Positions 50,028 through 59,454 are shown, counted from the first letter of the stretch. The stretch is 64,000 bases of DNA from Luteococcus sp038433135 (GCF_038433135.1 NZ_JBCDMV010000018.1:1-64000), one strand, 5' to 3'. The notes: a model not told the origin generated them from the sequence alone. Numbers and translations are program-made.

Positions 50028-51245
50028 ATGGTGTTCCCAAAGCGGGATGACGGTCAGGAGTTGCTCACCTCCCAGGAGGCCGCGCCGCTGCTGGAGGCCG
50101 CAGTGGAGCATGCCGGGGGAGAGTTGCTGGACTGGCGGCTGGACCACGTCGACCATGATCCCCAGCGTTCCACCACAGCCACCTATGCTGCCCGGGTGCG
50201 CTGGGAGTTCGGTGAGCGCGACGAGCTGCTGGGCTGCAGCGTGCGCGCCAACGGCCCCCTGGCCAGCGATGATTCCGCCCAGATCTTCGGGGATGGACAG
50301 CACCAGGCGGCGGTCTGGATCTACCCCGAGGACCCGGACCTGCCGGGACTGACCCGAGCCGCCTTCGCGGAGCAGATGGCCGAGCTGGTCAACCAGGAAA
50401 AATTGGTCGATCGTCCGGTGACGCCGGATGAGCTGGACCTGAGCATGATCGGCTACCGGCCCCGCCGCCGGGCGGTGCTCCGTCTGGGGGTCGCCGGTCA
50501 GACCTTCTACGTCAAGGTGACGCGCCCCGACCAGTTCGATCTGGTGCGCTCCCGGCACCAGCTGCTGCGGGAGGCGCACATTCCGGCGCCGGAGATCGTG
50601 GCGGCCACCGACGACCGCTTGCTGGTGCTGCGTGAGGTACCCGGTCGGTCCCTGGCCCAGGCGATGTTCGATGACGTGCCGCCCTGCTCGGCCGAAGCCG
50701 TGGTCGCGCTGCTGGACGCGCTGCCCGCCGGGGTTGCCCGGCTGGAACGGCGCCCCCCGTGGAGTGACGCGGTGAACCACTACGCCCAGATCGTTGCGCA
50801 CGCCCTGCCCGAAGAGGAACGCCGGGTGATCTGGCTGGCGGACGTGGTCACCCGTGGTCTGGCCGGGATCGAGCTGGGCGATGAGCCCACCCATGGCGAC
50901 CTGCACGAGGGACAGTTGCACGTCGACGGCGGTGTGGTGACCGGGCTGTTGGACGTGGACACCGTCGGGCCCGGCCGACGCGCGGATGACCTGGCCTGCC
51001 TGGTGGCGCACCTCTCAACGGTGCAGCGGATGAACCAGACCCAGACCCGCAACCTGCACCGGCTGATCCGCGACTGGGTGCCGGTCTTCGACGAACGCGT
51101 CGATCCGGCGGAGCTGCGGCTGCGCGCCGCCGCCGTGATCATCTCCCTGGCCACCGGCCCGCACCGCGGCCAGGAGCCCGACTGGGAGGCCGAAACCGTG
51201 GCCATTCTTGACTCCGCCGAGGCCTTGGTCCGGCAGGTCAGCTGA
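50028..51245 (+). CDS. aminoglycoside phosphotransferase-family kinase
   Basis: A 405-residue protein with a C-terminal kinase-like domain. The Brenner motif is THGDLHEGQLHVDGG and the metal-binding Asp lies in VTGLLDVDTVGPGRRADDLACL. The N-lobe contains QTFYVKVTRPD (likely ATP-binding Lys) and VLREVPGRSLAQAM. An N-terminal region of about 140 residues has no family that I recognise. APH-family enzymes phosphorylate small molecules such as sugars, choline or antibiotics, and substrate cannot be told here. It is separated by one base from the CNNM-type gene, so the two share an mRNA. Confidence 0.8.
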   Translation: MVFPKRDDGQELLTSQEAAPLLEAAVEHAGGELLDWRLDHVDHDPQRSTTATYAARVRWEFGERDELLGCSVRANGPLASDDSAQIFGDGQHQAAVWIYPEDPDLPGLTRAAFAEQMAELVNQEKLVDRPVTPDELDLSMIGYRPRRRAVLRLGVAGQTFYVKVTRPDQFDLVRSRHQLLREAHIPAPEIVAATDDRLLVLREVPGRSLAQAMFDDVPPCSAEAVVALLDALPAGVARLERRPPWSDAVNHYAQIVAHALPEEERRVIWLADVVTRGLAGIELGDEPTHGDLHEGQLHVDGGVVTGLLDVDTVGPGRRADDLACLVAHLSTVQRMNQTQTRNLHRLIRDWVPVFDERVDPAELRLRAAAVIISLATGPHRGQEPDWEAETVAILDSAEALVRQVS

Positions 51246-51461
51246 CCGTCCCAGCCGGGCAAGGCTCACGTGTCACGGATTGGGACGCGGAGGGTCACGA
51301 TCTGAGCGCTATCGGCCTTTGTTGGCCTTCTTGGCATCGATCGGGTAACGGTTTGCTGATCCGGCTGGCCCGCGAAGCATCAGCAGGTGAACGGCAGGTT
51401 ACGATCTTCACGCACCCACCCCAGGAGCATCCCCAGTGTCATCTGCTCAGGAGGCAGTTCA

Positions 51462-52577
51462 GTGAAGAAGTCCCTCGTCGCCCCGGCCATCGCATCGGCC
51501 CTTGCTCTGTCCATCGCCGGCTGCGCCAAGGCACCCGACGCCACCCCCGCCGCCTCCGGCGGTGCCAGCTCCACCGGAGGCGCGGCCGCTCCCGCCACCG
51601 GCGACTTCAAGGCCTGCATGGTCTCCGATGAGGGCGGCTTCGACGACAAGTCGTTCAACCAGACCTCCCACGACGGCCTGGTCAAGGCCGCCTCGGAACT
51701 CGGTTTCAAACCCGGTGAGATGCAGTCCGCCACCGCCAAGGACTTCACCAAGAACATCAACGAGATGGTCAAGGCCAAGTGCAACATCATCGTCACCGTC
51801 GGCTTCATGCTGGGCGACGCCACGGTCGCGGCGGCCAAGGCCAACCCGAAGGTGCAGTTTGCCATTGTCGACTGGAATGACCCGACCAAGACCAAGGGCC
51901 TGAAGAACCTCAAGCCGCTGATCTTCAACACCGCCCAGCCCTCCTTCATGGCCGGCTACGCCGCTGCGGCCATGAGCAAGACCGGCTCCGTCGGCACCCT
52001 GGGCGGCATGAACATCCCCACCGTGACCATCTTCATGGACGGCTTCCATCAGGGCGCCACCTACTACAACGCCCAGAAGCAGAAGACCGTCAAGGTTCTC
52101 GGCTGGGACCCGAAGAATGCCAAGGGTGGCCAGTTCGTCGGCAACTTCTCCGACGTGGCCGGCGGCTCCCGGATCGCCTCCACCCTGACCAGCCAGGGCG
52201 CCGACGTGATCTTCCCCGTCGCTGGCCCCGCCGGTGAGGGCGCGCTCCAGGTGGCCAAGAAGTCGGGCGGCAAGATCAACGCCGTCTGGGTTGACACCGA
52301 CGGCTGTGTCTCCTCGGCCAACTACTGCAGCTCCATCATGACGTCGGTGCAGAAGGCCATGGACGTGGCCGTCTTCGACGCCATCAAGGCCGCCAAGGAC
52401 GGCTCCTTCAGCGCCGAGCCCTACGTCGGCACCCTGGAGAACGACGGCGTGAAGCTGGCCGAGTTCCACGACTTCGACTCCAAGGTTCCCGCCGAGCTGA
52501 AGACCGAGCTGGAGACCATCAAGTCCGACATCGTCTCCGGCAAGATCAAGATCGAGTCGGCTTCGCAGCCGAAGTGA
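51462..52577 (+). CDS. BMP-family nucleoside-binding lipoprotein
   Basis: A 371-residue lipoprotein with signal MKKSLVAPAIASALALSIAGC (GTG start), the lipobox ending IAGC. A flexible Ala/Ser/Gly linker follows, then a BmpA/PnrA-type binding protein: ACMVSDEGGFDDKSFNQTSHDG near the N-terminus and MAGYAAAAMSKTGSVGTLGGMN in the middle. The ligand-hinge region is ADVIFPVAGPAGEGALQVAKK. BmpA proteins capture purine or pyrimidine nucleosides for ABC import. The start is behind CAGGAGGCAGTTCA. It is the first gene of the operon; a long hairpin separates it from the ATPase gene. The downstream cytidine deaminase supports a nucleoside ligand. Confidence 0.94.
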   Translation: MKKSLVAPAIASALALSIAGCAKAPDATPAASGGASSTGGAAAPATGDFKACMVSDEGGFDDKSFNQTSHDGLVKAASELGFKPGEMQSATAKDFTKNINEMVKAKCNIIVTVGFMLGDATVAAAKANPKVQFAIVDWNDPTKTKGLKNLKPLIFNTAQPSFMAGYAAAAMSKTGSVGTLGGMNIPTVTIFMDGFHQGATYYNAQKQKTVKVLGWDPKNAKGGQFVGNFSDVAGGSRIASTLTSQGADVIFPVAGPAGEGALQVAKKSGGKINAVWVDTDGCVSSANYCSSIMTSVQKAMDVAVFDAIKAAKDGSFSAEPYVGTLENDGVKLAEFHDFDSKVPAELKTELETIKSDIVSGKIKIESASQPK

Positions 52578-52598
52578 TCACCTGCTGAACAACCCTTG

Positions 52599-52645
52599 AT
52601 CAAGGCCCCGTTGGTCGGCATGTGCCCGGCTGACGGGGCCTTGAT
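52599..52645 (+). terminator. hairpin between binding-protein gene and ABC ATPase gene
   Basis: Perfect 13-base arms (ATCAAGGCCCCGT and its complement) surround a 21-base loop that can itself fold (GGCA/TGCC). It lies 21 bases after the stop and 30 bases before the next start, so it probably attenuates transcription or protects the upstream mRNA end. Confidence 0.75.
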
Positions 52646-52674
52646 ACCCGCTACCGATGTGGGAGTATTCCCCT

Positions 52675-54252
52675 GTGATTGAACACGCCACCACCAGCGC
52701 TGGCCAGGCCCGAGAGGATGGCTCCGGGCTGCAGCTTCGTGGCATCACGAAGCGCTTCGGAACGCTGGTTGCCAATGACCACATTGACCTGGACATCCGC
52801 CCGGGGGAGATCCACTGCCTGCTGGGGGAGAACGGCGCCGGCAAGTCAACGTTGATGAATGTGCTCTACGGCCTGCTGCAGGCCGACGAGGGCAGCATCA
52901 CCGTCGACGGCTCCGAGCTGCACCTGACCAACCCGAAGCAGGCGATGGCCGCCGGCATCGGCATGGTGCACCAGCATTTCATGCTGGTGGAGGTCTTCAG
53001 CGTTGCCGAGAACCTGGTGCTGGGCCGCGAACAGGGCCCCGCCGGCACCGTCGACATGCGCGCGGCCCGCCAGCGGGTGCGCGAGCTCTCGGACCGCTAC
53101 AAGCTGCAGGTGGACCCAGACGCGATCATCGAGAACCTGCCCGTCGGCATCCAACAGCGGGTGGAGATCCTCAAGGCGCTGGCCAATGACGCCAAGTACC
53201 TGATCTTCGACGAGCCCACCGCCGTGCTCACCCCGCAGGAGATCGACGAGCTGATGGCCGTCATGCAGGCCCTGCGCGACGAGGGCCGGGCCATCGTCTT
53301 CATCACCCACAAGCTGCGCGAGGTGCGCGCCATCGCCGACAAGATCACGGTGATCCGACGCGGCAAGGTGGTCGGCACCGCGGATCCGGGAATGAGCGAG
53401 GCCCAGCTGGCCGAGCTGATGGTGGGTCGCGCGGTCAGTCTGACGGTGGACAAGGCCGAACCGACACTGGGCGAGGAACGTCTGCAGGTCAAGGACCTGG
53501 TGGTGGCCGCCCCGTCGGGTGCGGTGATGGTGGACCACGTGGACTTCGGCGTCCGCGGGGGAGAGATCCTCTGCCTGGCTGGGGTGCAGGGCAATGGCCA
53601 GACCGAGCTGGCCGAGGCCATGCTGGGTACCACCCCGGTGAAGAGCGGCCAGGTGCTGATCGACGGCAGGGACGTCGCCCGGATGAATCCGCACCAGAGC
53701 CTGGTCAATGGTCTGGGCTTCGTGCCGGAGGACCGGCAGAAGGACGGCTTCGTCGGCTCCTTCAGCGTCGCCGAGAACCTGGTGCTGAACCACATCGAGG
53801 ACTACTCGCACGGACTGGCGCTGGACATGAAGAAGATCCGTAGCAATGCGGAGCAGCGCGTCGAGGAATTCGACATCCGCACCAATGGCATCGACCTGCC
53901 GGTGGCCAGCCTGTCCGGCGGCAACCAGCAGAAGGTGGTGCTGGCGCGCGAGCTGAGCCGGCCGCTGAGCCTGCTGGTGGCCAACCAGCCCACCCGCGGT
54001 GTCGACGTCGGCGCCATCGAATTCCTGCACCAGCGGATCGTGGCCGAGCGCGACCAGGGCACCGCCGTGGTGATCGTCTCCACCGAACTGGATGAGGTGG
54101 CGGCGCTGGCCGACCGGATTGCCGTGATGTACCGAGGAAGGATCGTCGGCATCGTGCCGGCCGACACCCCGCGCGATGCGTTGGGCCTGATGATGGCCGG
54201 CGTTCCGCAGGACGAGGCCCTGGCCGCCGCCCAGGAAGGAGGGCGGGCATGA
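52675..54252 (+). CDS. nucleoside ABC transporter, double ATP-binding protein
   Basis: A 525-residue protein with two ABC cassettes in tandem, as in RbsA/NupA-type importers. Cassette 1 has LLGENGAGKSTLMNVLYG (Walker A) and YLIFDEPTAVLTPQE (Walker B); its signature is degenerate (LPVGIQQRVEI). Cassette 2 has a degenerate Walker A (VQGNGQTELAEAML) but a full LSGGNQQKVVLARE signature. Such asymmetry is normal in the family. GTG 52675 follows GGGAG at 9 bases; an upstream ATG at 52657 is less likely. Its stop overlaps permease 1 by 4 bases. It powers nucleoside import with the two permeases. Confidence 0.94.
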   Translation: MIEHATTSAGQAREDGSGLQLRGITKRFGTLVANDHIDLDIRPGEIHCLLGENGAGKSTLMNVLYGLLQADEGSITVDGSELHLTNPKQAMAAGIGMVHQHFMLVEVFSVAENLVLGREQGPAGTVDMRAARQRVRELSDRYKLQVDPDAIIENLPVGIQQRVEILKALANDAKYLIFDEPTAVLTPQEIDELMAVMQALRDEGRAIVFITHKLREVRAIADKITVIRRGKVVGTADPGMSEAQLAELMVGRAVSLTVDKAEPTLGEERLQVKDLVVAAPSGAVMVDHVDFGVRGGEILCLAGVQGNGQTELAEAMLGTTPVKSGQVLIDGRDVARMNPHQSLVNGLGFVPEDRQKDGFVGSFSVAENLVLNHIEDYSHGLALDMKKIRSNAEQRVEEFDIRTNGIDLPVASLSGGNQQKVVLARELSRPLSLLVANQPTRGVDVGAIEFLHQRIVAERDQGTAVVIVSTELDEVAALADRIAVMYRGRIVGIVPADTPRDALGLMMAGVPQDEALAAAQEGGRA

Positions 54253-55496
54253 GCACCGCCGCACCCGAGGCCGGGATGACACCGGTCACCACCCCCGCTG
54301 CCCGGCAGCGCGGCTTCCGGATGCCGTGGAGCGAGCTGGCCACCACCCTGGCCGCCTTCGTGCTGGCCTTCCTGATCGGCGCGCTCCTGATGATCGTCGC
54401 CGACCCCGAGGTGAGCAAGAAGTGGAGCTACTTCTTCAGCCGTCCCAGCGACGCGCTGGGCGCCTCCTGGAGCAAGATCTCCGGCGCCTACGGTGCGCTG
54501 CTGATGGGATCGGTGGGCAGCTGGCAGGCCGTCACCGAGACCACCGCGGCCGCCGCGCCGCTGATCAGCGCCGGTCTGGGAATGGCACTGGCCTTCCGCG
54601 CCGGCCTGTTCAACATCGGCGCCCAGGGCCAGGCGATCATGGGCGCGATCCTGTCCGCCTATGCCGGCTTCTCCATCGCCAACCTGCCGCTGGCCATCCA
54701 CCTGCCGCTGGCGTTGGTGCTGGGCGTGTTTGCCGGTGCCCTGTGGGGCGGGCTGGCTGGCTGGCTGCGGGCCGCCACCGGTGCGCATGAGGTGATCGTC
54801 ACCATCATGATGAACTACGTCGCCAGCCTCACCCTGGCGTGGCTGCTGACCACCAAGGCCTTCCTGAGGCCCGGCCGGCAGGATCCGATCGCCCCCGAGG
54901 TGCAGTTCTCCGCCACCTTCCCGCGGCTGGAGGGTGGCCAGTTGCACCTGGGCTTCCTGCTGGCGCTGCTGGCTGCCGTCGGGGTGTGGTGGCTGATGGA
55001 ACGCTCCACCATCGGTTTTCGGATCAAGGCCGTCGGCGCCAACCCCGACGCCGCCGCCACGGCCGGCATGAGCGTGGCCCGAACCACCGTCGTCGCGATG
55101 ACGCTCTCCGGTGCCCTGGCCGGTCTGGCCGGGGTGCAGGCGGCCCTGGGCCCCAGCGACTTCGGCCTGCCCACCCCGTTGTCGCTCGGCCTGGTCGGCT
55201 CGATCGGCTTCGACGCCATCACCGTCGCCCTGCTGGGGCGCTCCAAGCCGCTCGGCGTCGTGCTGGCCGGTCTGCTCTTCGGTGCGATGCACGCCGGCGG
55301 CCTGGCCATGCAGTCGCAGGCGGGCACCCCGCTGACCCTGACCACCGTGCTGCAGGCGCTGATCGTGATGTTCGTCGCCGCCCCGATGCTGGTGCGCACG
55401 CTGATCCCCTTCCTCAAGGCGCACAAGGCCCGGCCCGCCGCCCTGGTGGGCGAGGCCAGCGGACCCGTCGCCGCGCAGAACGGAGCCAAGGCATGA
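54249..55496 (+). CDS. nucleoside ABC transporter permease 1
   Basis: A 415-residue inner-membrane permease of the BPD_transp_2 family. It has a short cytosolic N-terminus, about ten hydrophobic helices, and the family's conserved GLFNIGAQGQAIMGA and HEVIVTIMMNYVA motifs. The IGFDAITVALLGRSKPLGV segment is also present. With permease 2 it forms the transmembrane channel of the importer. ATG overlaps the ATPase stop (ATGA), and its own stop overlaps permease 2 the same way, so stoichiometry is probably set by coupling. Confidence 0.93.
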   Translation: MSTAAPEAGMTPVTTPAARQRGFRMPWSELATTLAAFVLAFLIGALLMIVADPEVSKKWSYFFSRPSDALGASWSKISGAYGALLMGSVGSWQAVTETTAAAAPLISAGLGMALAFRAGLFNIGAQGQAIMGAILSAYAGFSIANLPLAIHLPLALVLGVFAGALWGGLAGWLRAATGAHEVIVTIMMNYVASLTLAWLLTTKAFLRPGRQDPIAPEVQFSATFPRLEGGQLHLGFLLALLAAVGVWWLMERSTIGFRIKAVGANPDAAATAGMSVARTTVVAMTLSGALAGLAGVQAALGPSDFGLPTPLSLGLVGSIGFDAITVALLGRSKPLGVVLAGLLFGAMHAGGLAMQSQAGTPLTLTTVLQALIVMFVAAPMLVRTLIPFLKAHKARPAALVGEASGPVAAQNGAKA

Positions 55497-56857
55497 GGAA
55501 CACCAAGTTCCCCCAGGGTGCCCAGGCGGCACCCGACGCCGCCGAGGCCGTCGTGGATCCCCACGCCGCGGCTGCCGCCAGCACCGACGAGATCGTGCTG
55601 CGCACCACGGAGAGCGCCGCGGCCCGGCGCAGCCGGCTCACCACCGGCGCCCTGGTCACCCTGTTCGGTCTGCTGCTGCTGGTTGCGGCGCTGCAGACCC
55701 ACGGCACGGCGCGTTTTGCCCTGTCCGATGCCTTCGACGCGGTCAAGCTGCCCACCATCGCCGTGCCCGGTCTGGCGACGGTGCTGACCTGCGGGCTGTT
55801 GACCCTGCTGGCCGGTCTGGGCTACCTGTCCGGCCGGATGCACGGCCGTTGGCCGGCGATCGCGGGGACCGTGGCCGGGCTGGCCGTGATGATCGGCTTC
55901 CTGGCCTGGGCCGTCGCGGGACGAGACCTGCCCTTCCCGCTGACCAACCAGCTCAACGGCACCATCGACATCGCCACCCCGCTGGTGCTGGGGGCCCTGG
56001 CCGGTGTGCTCTGCGAACGGGCCGGCGTGGTCAACGTCGCGATCGAGGGTCAGTTCCTGGTGGCGGCCTTCACCGCCGGCGTGGTGGGTTCGGTCACCGA
56101 GTCCATCCCCGCCGCCCTGATCGCCGCCGTGATTGCCGGTGTGCTGATGGCGGCGCTGCTGGCGCTGTTCACCATCACCTACCTGGTGGACCAGGTGGTG
56201 ATGGGCGTGGTGGTCAACCTCTTTGCCGCGGGCATCACCGGCTTCCTGTTCGACCAGCTGATCCAGCCGAAGTCCAGCGCACTCAACTCTGCGCCGCAGA
56301 TGGACAAGATCGCACTGCCCGGCCTGTCCAAGATTCCCTTCCTGGGGCCGGTGCTGTTCAACCAGACCGCTTTGGCCTACATCGCCCTCGCGTCGGTGGT
56401 GCTGGTCTGGTTCCTGCTCTACCGCACCAAGTGGGGCCTGCACGTGCGTGCTGTCGGTGAGCACCCCAAGGCCGCCGACACGGTGGGCATCAACGTGGCC
56501 CGCACCCGCTGGGCCGCGGTGCTGGTGGGTGGTGTCTTCGCCGGCCTGGGCGGCGCCTTCTTCACCATCGGCTCGACGGGTTCGTTCAGCAAGGACATGA
56601 CGGTGGGCAATGGCTTCATCGCCCTGGCCGCGCTGATCATGGGCCGCTGGCACCCGGTGCTGGCTGCGCTGATGGCGCTCTTCTTCGGCTTCGTCAAGCA
56701 GATGGCCTCCCAGCTGTCCGCCGTCGGCGTGGCGGTGCCCAGCCAGTGGCTGCTGATGCTTCCCTACCTGGCCACCATCATCGCCGTCGCCGGCCTGGTC
56801 GGCCGGGTGCGGCCACCGGCGGCCGATGGTCAGCCGTACATCAAGGAAGGGCACTGA
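55493..56857 (+). CDS. nucleoside ABC transporter permease 2
   Basis: A 454-residue permease of the same family, with an unusually long N-terminal cytosolic segment of about 45 residues before the first helix. Conserved motifs are ERAGVVNVAIEGQFLVAAF, YLVDQVVMGVVVNLFAAGITG and GNGFIALAALIMGRWHPVLAA. It is the heteromeric partner of permease 1. ATG 55493 overlaps the permease 1 stop by 4 bases. The cytidine deaminase gene starts 5 bases after its stop. Confidence 0.93.
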   Translation: MRNTKFPQGAQAAPDAAEAVVDPHAAAAASTDEIVLRTTESAAARRSRLTTGALVTLFGLLLLVAALQTHGTARFALSDAFDAVKLPTIAVPGLATVLTCGLLTLLAGLGYLSGRMHGRWPAIAGTVAGLAVMIGFLAWAVAGRDLPFPLTNQLNGTIDIATPLVLGALAGVLCERAGVVNVAIEGQFLVAAFTAGVVGSVTESIPAALIAAVIAGVLMAALLALFTITYLVDQVVMGVVVNLFAAGITGFLFDQLIQPKSSALNSAPQMDKIALPGLSKIPFLGPVLFNQTALAYIALASVVLVWFLLYRTKWGLHVRAVGEHPKAADTVGINVARTRWAAVLVGGVFAGLGGAFFTIGSTGSFSKDMTVGNGFIALAALIMGRWHPVLAALMALFFGFVKQMASQLSAVGVAVPSQWLLMLPYLATIIAVAGLVGRVRPPAADGQPYIKEGH

Positions 56858-56862
56858 GCACC

Positions 56863-57261
56863 ATGGAAGAGCTTGTCGAAGCAGACTGGGAGACGCTGCG
56901 CGCCAGGGCCCGGGAGCTGTGTGGGCGGGCCTACGCCCCGTATTCGCACTACCGGGTGGGCGCCGCGGCGCTGGTCGACGACGGGCGGGTGGTGGCCGGC
57001 TGCAATGTGGAGAATGCCAGTTACGGCGTCACCCTGTGTGCCGAATGCGGCCTGGTCAGCGAGCTGGTGGCCGGCGGCGGGGGACGCCTGCGGGCCTTCA
57101 CCTGCTGCAATGCCAAGGGTGAGGTGATCATGCCCTGCGGCCGGTGCCGCCAGCTGCTCTTCGAGCACGGCGGCGACGACCTGTTGGTGGAGACCCCGCG
57201 GGGGATCCTGCCGATGACCGAGGTGCTGCCGCAGGCCTTCGGGCCCGCGGACCTTGCCTGA
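56863..57261 (+). CDS. cdd: cytidine deaminase
   Basis: A 132-residue tetrameric-type cytidine deaminase that converts cytidine or deoxycytidine to uridine derivatives for salvage. RAYAPYSHYRVGAAALVDDG is the N-terminal signature. The zinc site is formed by CAECG (Cys plus catalytic Glu) and PCGRCRQLL. ATG 56863 lies five bases after permease 2. Its first codons (MEELVEAD) are written with GAAGAGCTTGTCGAAGC, the same core as a dispersed intergenic motif of this window. As last gene of the uptake operon it indicates pyrimidine nucleoside use. Confidence 0.95.
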   Translation: MEELVEADWETLRARARELCGRAYAPYSHYRVGAAALVDDGRVVAGCNVENASYGVTLCAECGLVSELVAGGGGRLRAFTCCNAKGEVIMPCGRCRQLLFEHGGDDLLVETPRGILPMTEVLPQAFGPADLA

Positions 57262-57348
57262 GCCGGGTACCGCCCCACTCTCTCCGGTCGATCCACGTGA
57301 CCTCTGGCCGGTGCTGGGACTCTGCTCGATCCTGGGACGAGGCCGACG

Positions 57349-58716
57349 TCAGGGGGCCGAATTCGGAATCCGGGGGGAGCGGGCGTAGGCCTCGGTGGGG
57401 GTCATCGGCTCGCCATTGATCTCGACCGTCTCGAAGGTGCTCACCTGGGCGCAGCCGGTTGTCTCCGAGGAGACCTGGGCGCTGCCTCCCGCGGCCTGGT
57501 CGGGCGTCGGGCTGGCCGAATCGCCCGTGGCATCACCGGGGGTGGTGGCCGGCGCGGGGGCGGCGCTGGCCGACGTCGCAGCGCCGCCGGCAGAGCTGCT
57601 GGCGGAGGCGGTGCTCGACGGATGGGCGGACGTCTTGGGCCGGGGGGTCACCAGCGGCTGGTCGGCGGCCAGCTTGGCGAACAGCTCCTTGGAAGCCTGG
57701 GTGGGCAGCACCGTGTTCTCGTTCTCCGGGTTCTGCTCCGAGGGCATCGTGACGAAGGTGGTGGCGCTGGAGGGAATGTTGCCCACCGTCGTGGCAACCT
57801 TGGCCAGGGTGGAGACGTCGGCCAGCCCCTTGTCCACGGTCAGGGCCTTGGTGCCGGCCTCGGCCAGCCGGTAGACCTTCTGCGGGTTCAGCAGGGTGCC
57901 CGCGCTCTCCAGCTTGCGCTGCAAGGAGGACAGGTAGAGCCGCTGCCCGATGGTGCGGCCCAGGTCACCGCCGTCGCCGAAGCCGTGCCGGGTGCGGACG
58001 AACTGCAGGGCCGCGACTCCCTGCAGGGTGTGCTTGCCCTGGGCCAGCTTGAGGTGCGAATAGGTGTCGTAGACATCCTTGTCCACGCACACGTCAACGC
58101 CGCCCACGGCGTCGGACAGGCTCACCACACCGCTGAAGTCCACCATCATGAAGTGGCTGATCGGCAGGCCGGTGAGCTGGTGGACGGTGCGCAGCTGGCA
58201 CTCGATCCCATAGTTCAGCGAGCCATTGATCCGGCCGGTGGTGGCCTCCCGGGTCTTGCCGTTCCCGGAGCAGGCCGGCAGATCGACGAGGGTGTCGCGG
58301 GGCAGGGAGACGATGGTCATCCAGGTCTGGTCGGCCGAGATGTGCACCAGCAGTTCGACGTCGGCGTTGGTCTCGCCGTCCTTCTTGTCCTCGCCGCAGG
58401 AGCCACCCAGCTTGCAGTCGGCGGCCTTCTGTCGGGAATCGGTGCCGATCACCAGGATGTTCTGGGCCGTGCCCTTGGGCAGCCCCTCCAGTGGCTTCTC
58501 ACCCTGCACCTCGACGGGCATCTCCACCGAGGTCAGGTTGGAGTTCAGATGCCGGTAGTAGCCGAAACCCGCGGCGGCCAGCACCAGGGCCAGCACCAGG
58601 AGCAGGATCAGCACGATCCGACGTCGGCTCCGCCGGGGAGCCTGGGCCCGTTGTGGAATGGCCACATGGCCCTCCGGGAGGTCGTCGCTGGCCTCGGGTG
58701 GCAACTGGTGCTTCAT
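57349..58716 (-). CDS. LytR-CpsA-Psr (LCP) family cell-wall ligase
   Basis: A 455-residue membrane protein. A cytosolic N-terminus of about 32 residues with RRSRRR precedes one transmembrane helix (IVLILLLVLALVLAAAGFGYY), and an extracellular LCP domain follows. The domain shows NILVIGTDSRQ, SLPRDTLVDLPAC, the active-site Arg in GRINGSLNYG and FVRTRHGFGDGGDLGRTIGQR. LCP enzymes attach polymers such as teichoic acid-like or arabinogalactan chains to peptidoglycan. A Ser/Thr/Ala/Pro-rich region at about 355-415 and a short C-terminal segment follow. It is convergent with cdd, with 87 bases and no evident terminator between them. Confidence 0.93.
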   Translation of the reverse strand: MKHQLPPEASDDLPEGHVAIPQRAQAPRRSRRRIVLILLLVLALVLAAAGFGYYRHLNSNLTSVEMPVEVQGEKPLEGLPKGTAQNILVIGTDSRQKAADCKLGGSCGEDKKDGETNADVELLVHISADQTWMTIVSLPRDTLVDLPACSGNGKTREATTGRINGSLNYGIECQLRTVHQLTGLPISHFMMVDFSGVVSLSDAVGGVDVCVDKDVYDTYSHLKLAQGKHTLQGVAALQFVRTRHGFGDGGDLGRTIGQRLYLSSLQRKLESAGTLLNPQKVYRLAEAGTKALTVDKGLADVSTLAKVATTVGNIPSSATTFVTMPSEQNPENENTVLPTQASKELFAKLAADQPLVTPRPKTSAHPSSTASASSSAGGAATSASAAPAPATTPGDATGDSASPTPDQAAGGSAQVSSETTGCAQVSTFETVEINGEPMTPTEAYARSPRIPNSAP

Positions 58717-58795
58717 GGAGAATGAGGCTACCTTTCGTCCCTGCGCTAGTGGAAACAGCTCTCAGGAAGCCCACGGGTACGGGCTCGGGCTCAAA

Positions 58796-58816
58796 GTTGA
58801 GTGGTATAGACTCAAC
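58796..58816 (+). promoter_or_regulatory. HAIR operator (HspR site) of the hsp20 gene
   Basis: GTTGAGT-N7-ACTCAAC is a perfect inverted repeat that matches the HspR-associated consensus CTTGAGT-N7-ACTCAAG at all but the outermost bases. The spacer and right arm hold TATAGA, a likely -10, so HspR binding would block transcription. Confidence 0.88.
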
Positions 58817-58903
58817 CCGGGAACAGATCTCTGGATCCTCGTGTTCCAAGGGATGCCGGCCGCAATGAGCGGCCTCGATTCAACGCATGACAGGAGTGAC
58901 ACC

Positions 58904-59356
58904 ATGGCTCGTACCTTCGACCCCTTCCGTGAGATGGACCGCGTCGTCAGCGAGTTCACCCGCACCCCCAACACCACCCCGATGCCGATGGATCTCTACC
59001 GCGACGGGGACACCTTCATCGCCCGGATCGACCTGCCCGGGGTCGACCCCAGCACCATCGACGTCGACGTCGAGGAGCGCACCCTGACGGTTCGGGCGGA
59101 GCGCAAGCCGGCCGAGAATGCCGAGGGGCGGGTGTGGTTGGCGCGCGAGCGCGGCGCCGGTACCTTCGCCCGGCAGCTGAGCCTGGGCCAGGGCCTGGCC
59201 CTGGACCAGATCACCGCCGAGTACAGCGACGGCGTGCTCAGCCTGACCATCCCGGTGGCCGAGCAGGCCAAGCCGCGCAAGATCCAGGTCACCCATGCCG
59301 GTGGCTCCGCCCAGATCGAGGGATCGGTGGCGGACGGTCCCCAGCAGCAGGGCTGA
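58904..59356 (+). CDS. Hsp20/alpha-crystallin small heat-shock protein
   Basis: A 150-residue small heat-shock protein that holds unfolding proteins in an ATP-independent way. The alpha-crystallin domain spans about residues 25-125 (PMDLYRDGDTFIARIDLPGVDPSTIDV, then GTFARQLSLGQGL and the conserved EYSDGVLSLTIPVAE). A short tail contains KPRKIQV, a likely I/V-x-I/V oligomerisation motif. ATG 58904 has CAGGAGTGACACC upstream. The HAIR operator places it in the HspR regulon, whereas groES-groEL is under CIRCE. A terminator follows. Confidence 0.96.
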   Translation: MARTFDPFREMDRVVSEFTRTPNTTPMPMDLYRDGDTFIARIDLPGVDPSTIDVDVEERTLTVRAERKPAENAEGRVWLARERGAGTFARQLSLGQGLALDQITAEYSDGVLSLTIPVAEQAKPRKIQVTHAGGSAQIEGSVADGPQQQG

Positions 59357-59422
59357 CAGTCCGGACGTCGTTGGGCCGTGGACCCGTGCCCAGGCCCGAC
59401 GAAGCACCGATGAGCCACCCCA

Positions 59423-59454
59423 GGGGGCCGTCCCGCGGCAGCGGGGCGGCCCCC
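59423..59454 (+). terminator. terminator of the hsp20 gene
   Basis: A 14-bp stem (one G.T pair; arms 59423-59436 and 59441-59454) has a GGCA loop, 67 bases after the stop. Confidence 0.8.

Noticed and set aside
52675..54252. Degenerate Walker A in the second ABC cassette as a mutation
   Set aside because: RbsA/NupA-type double ATPases normally have one catalytically degenerate site.
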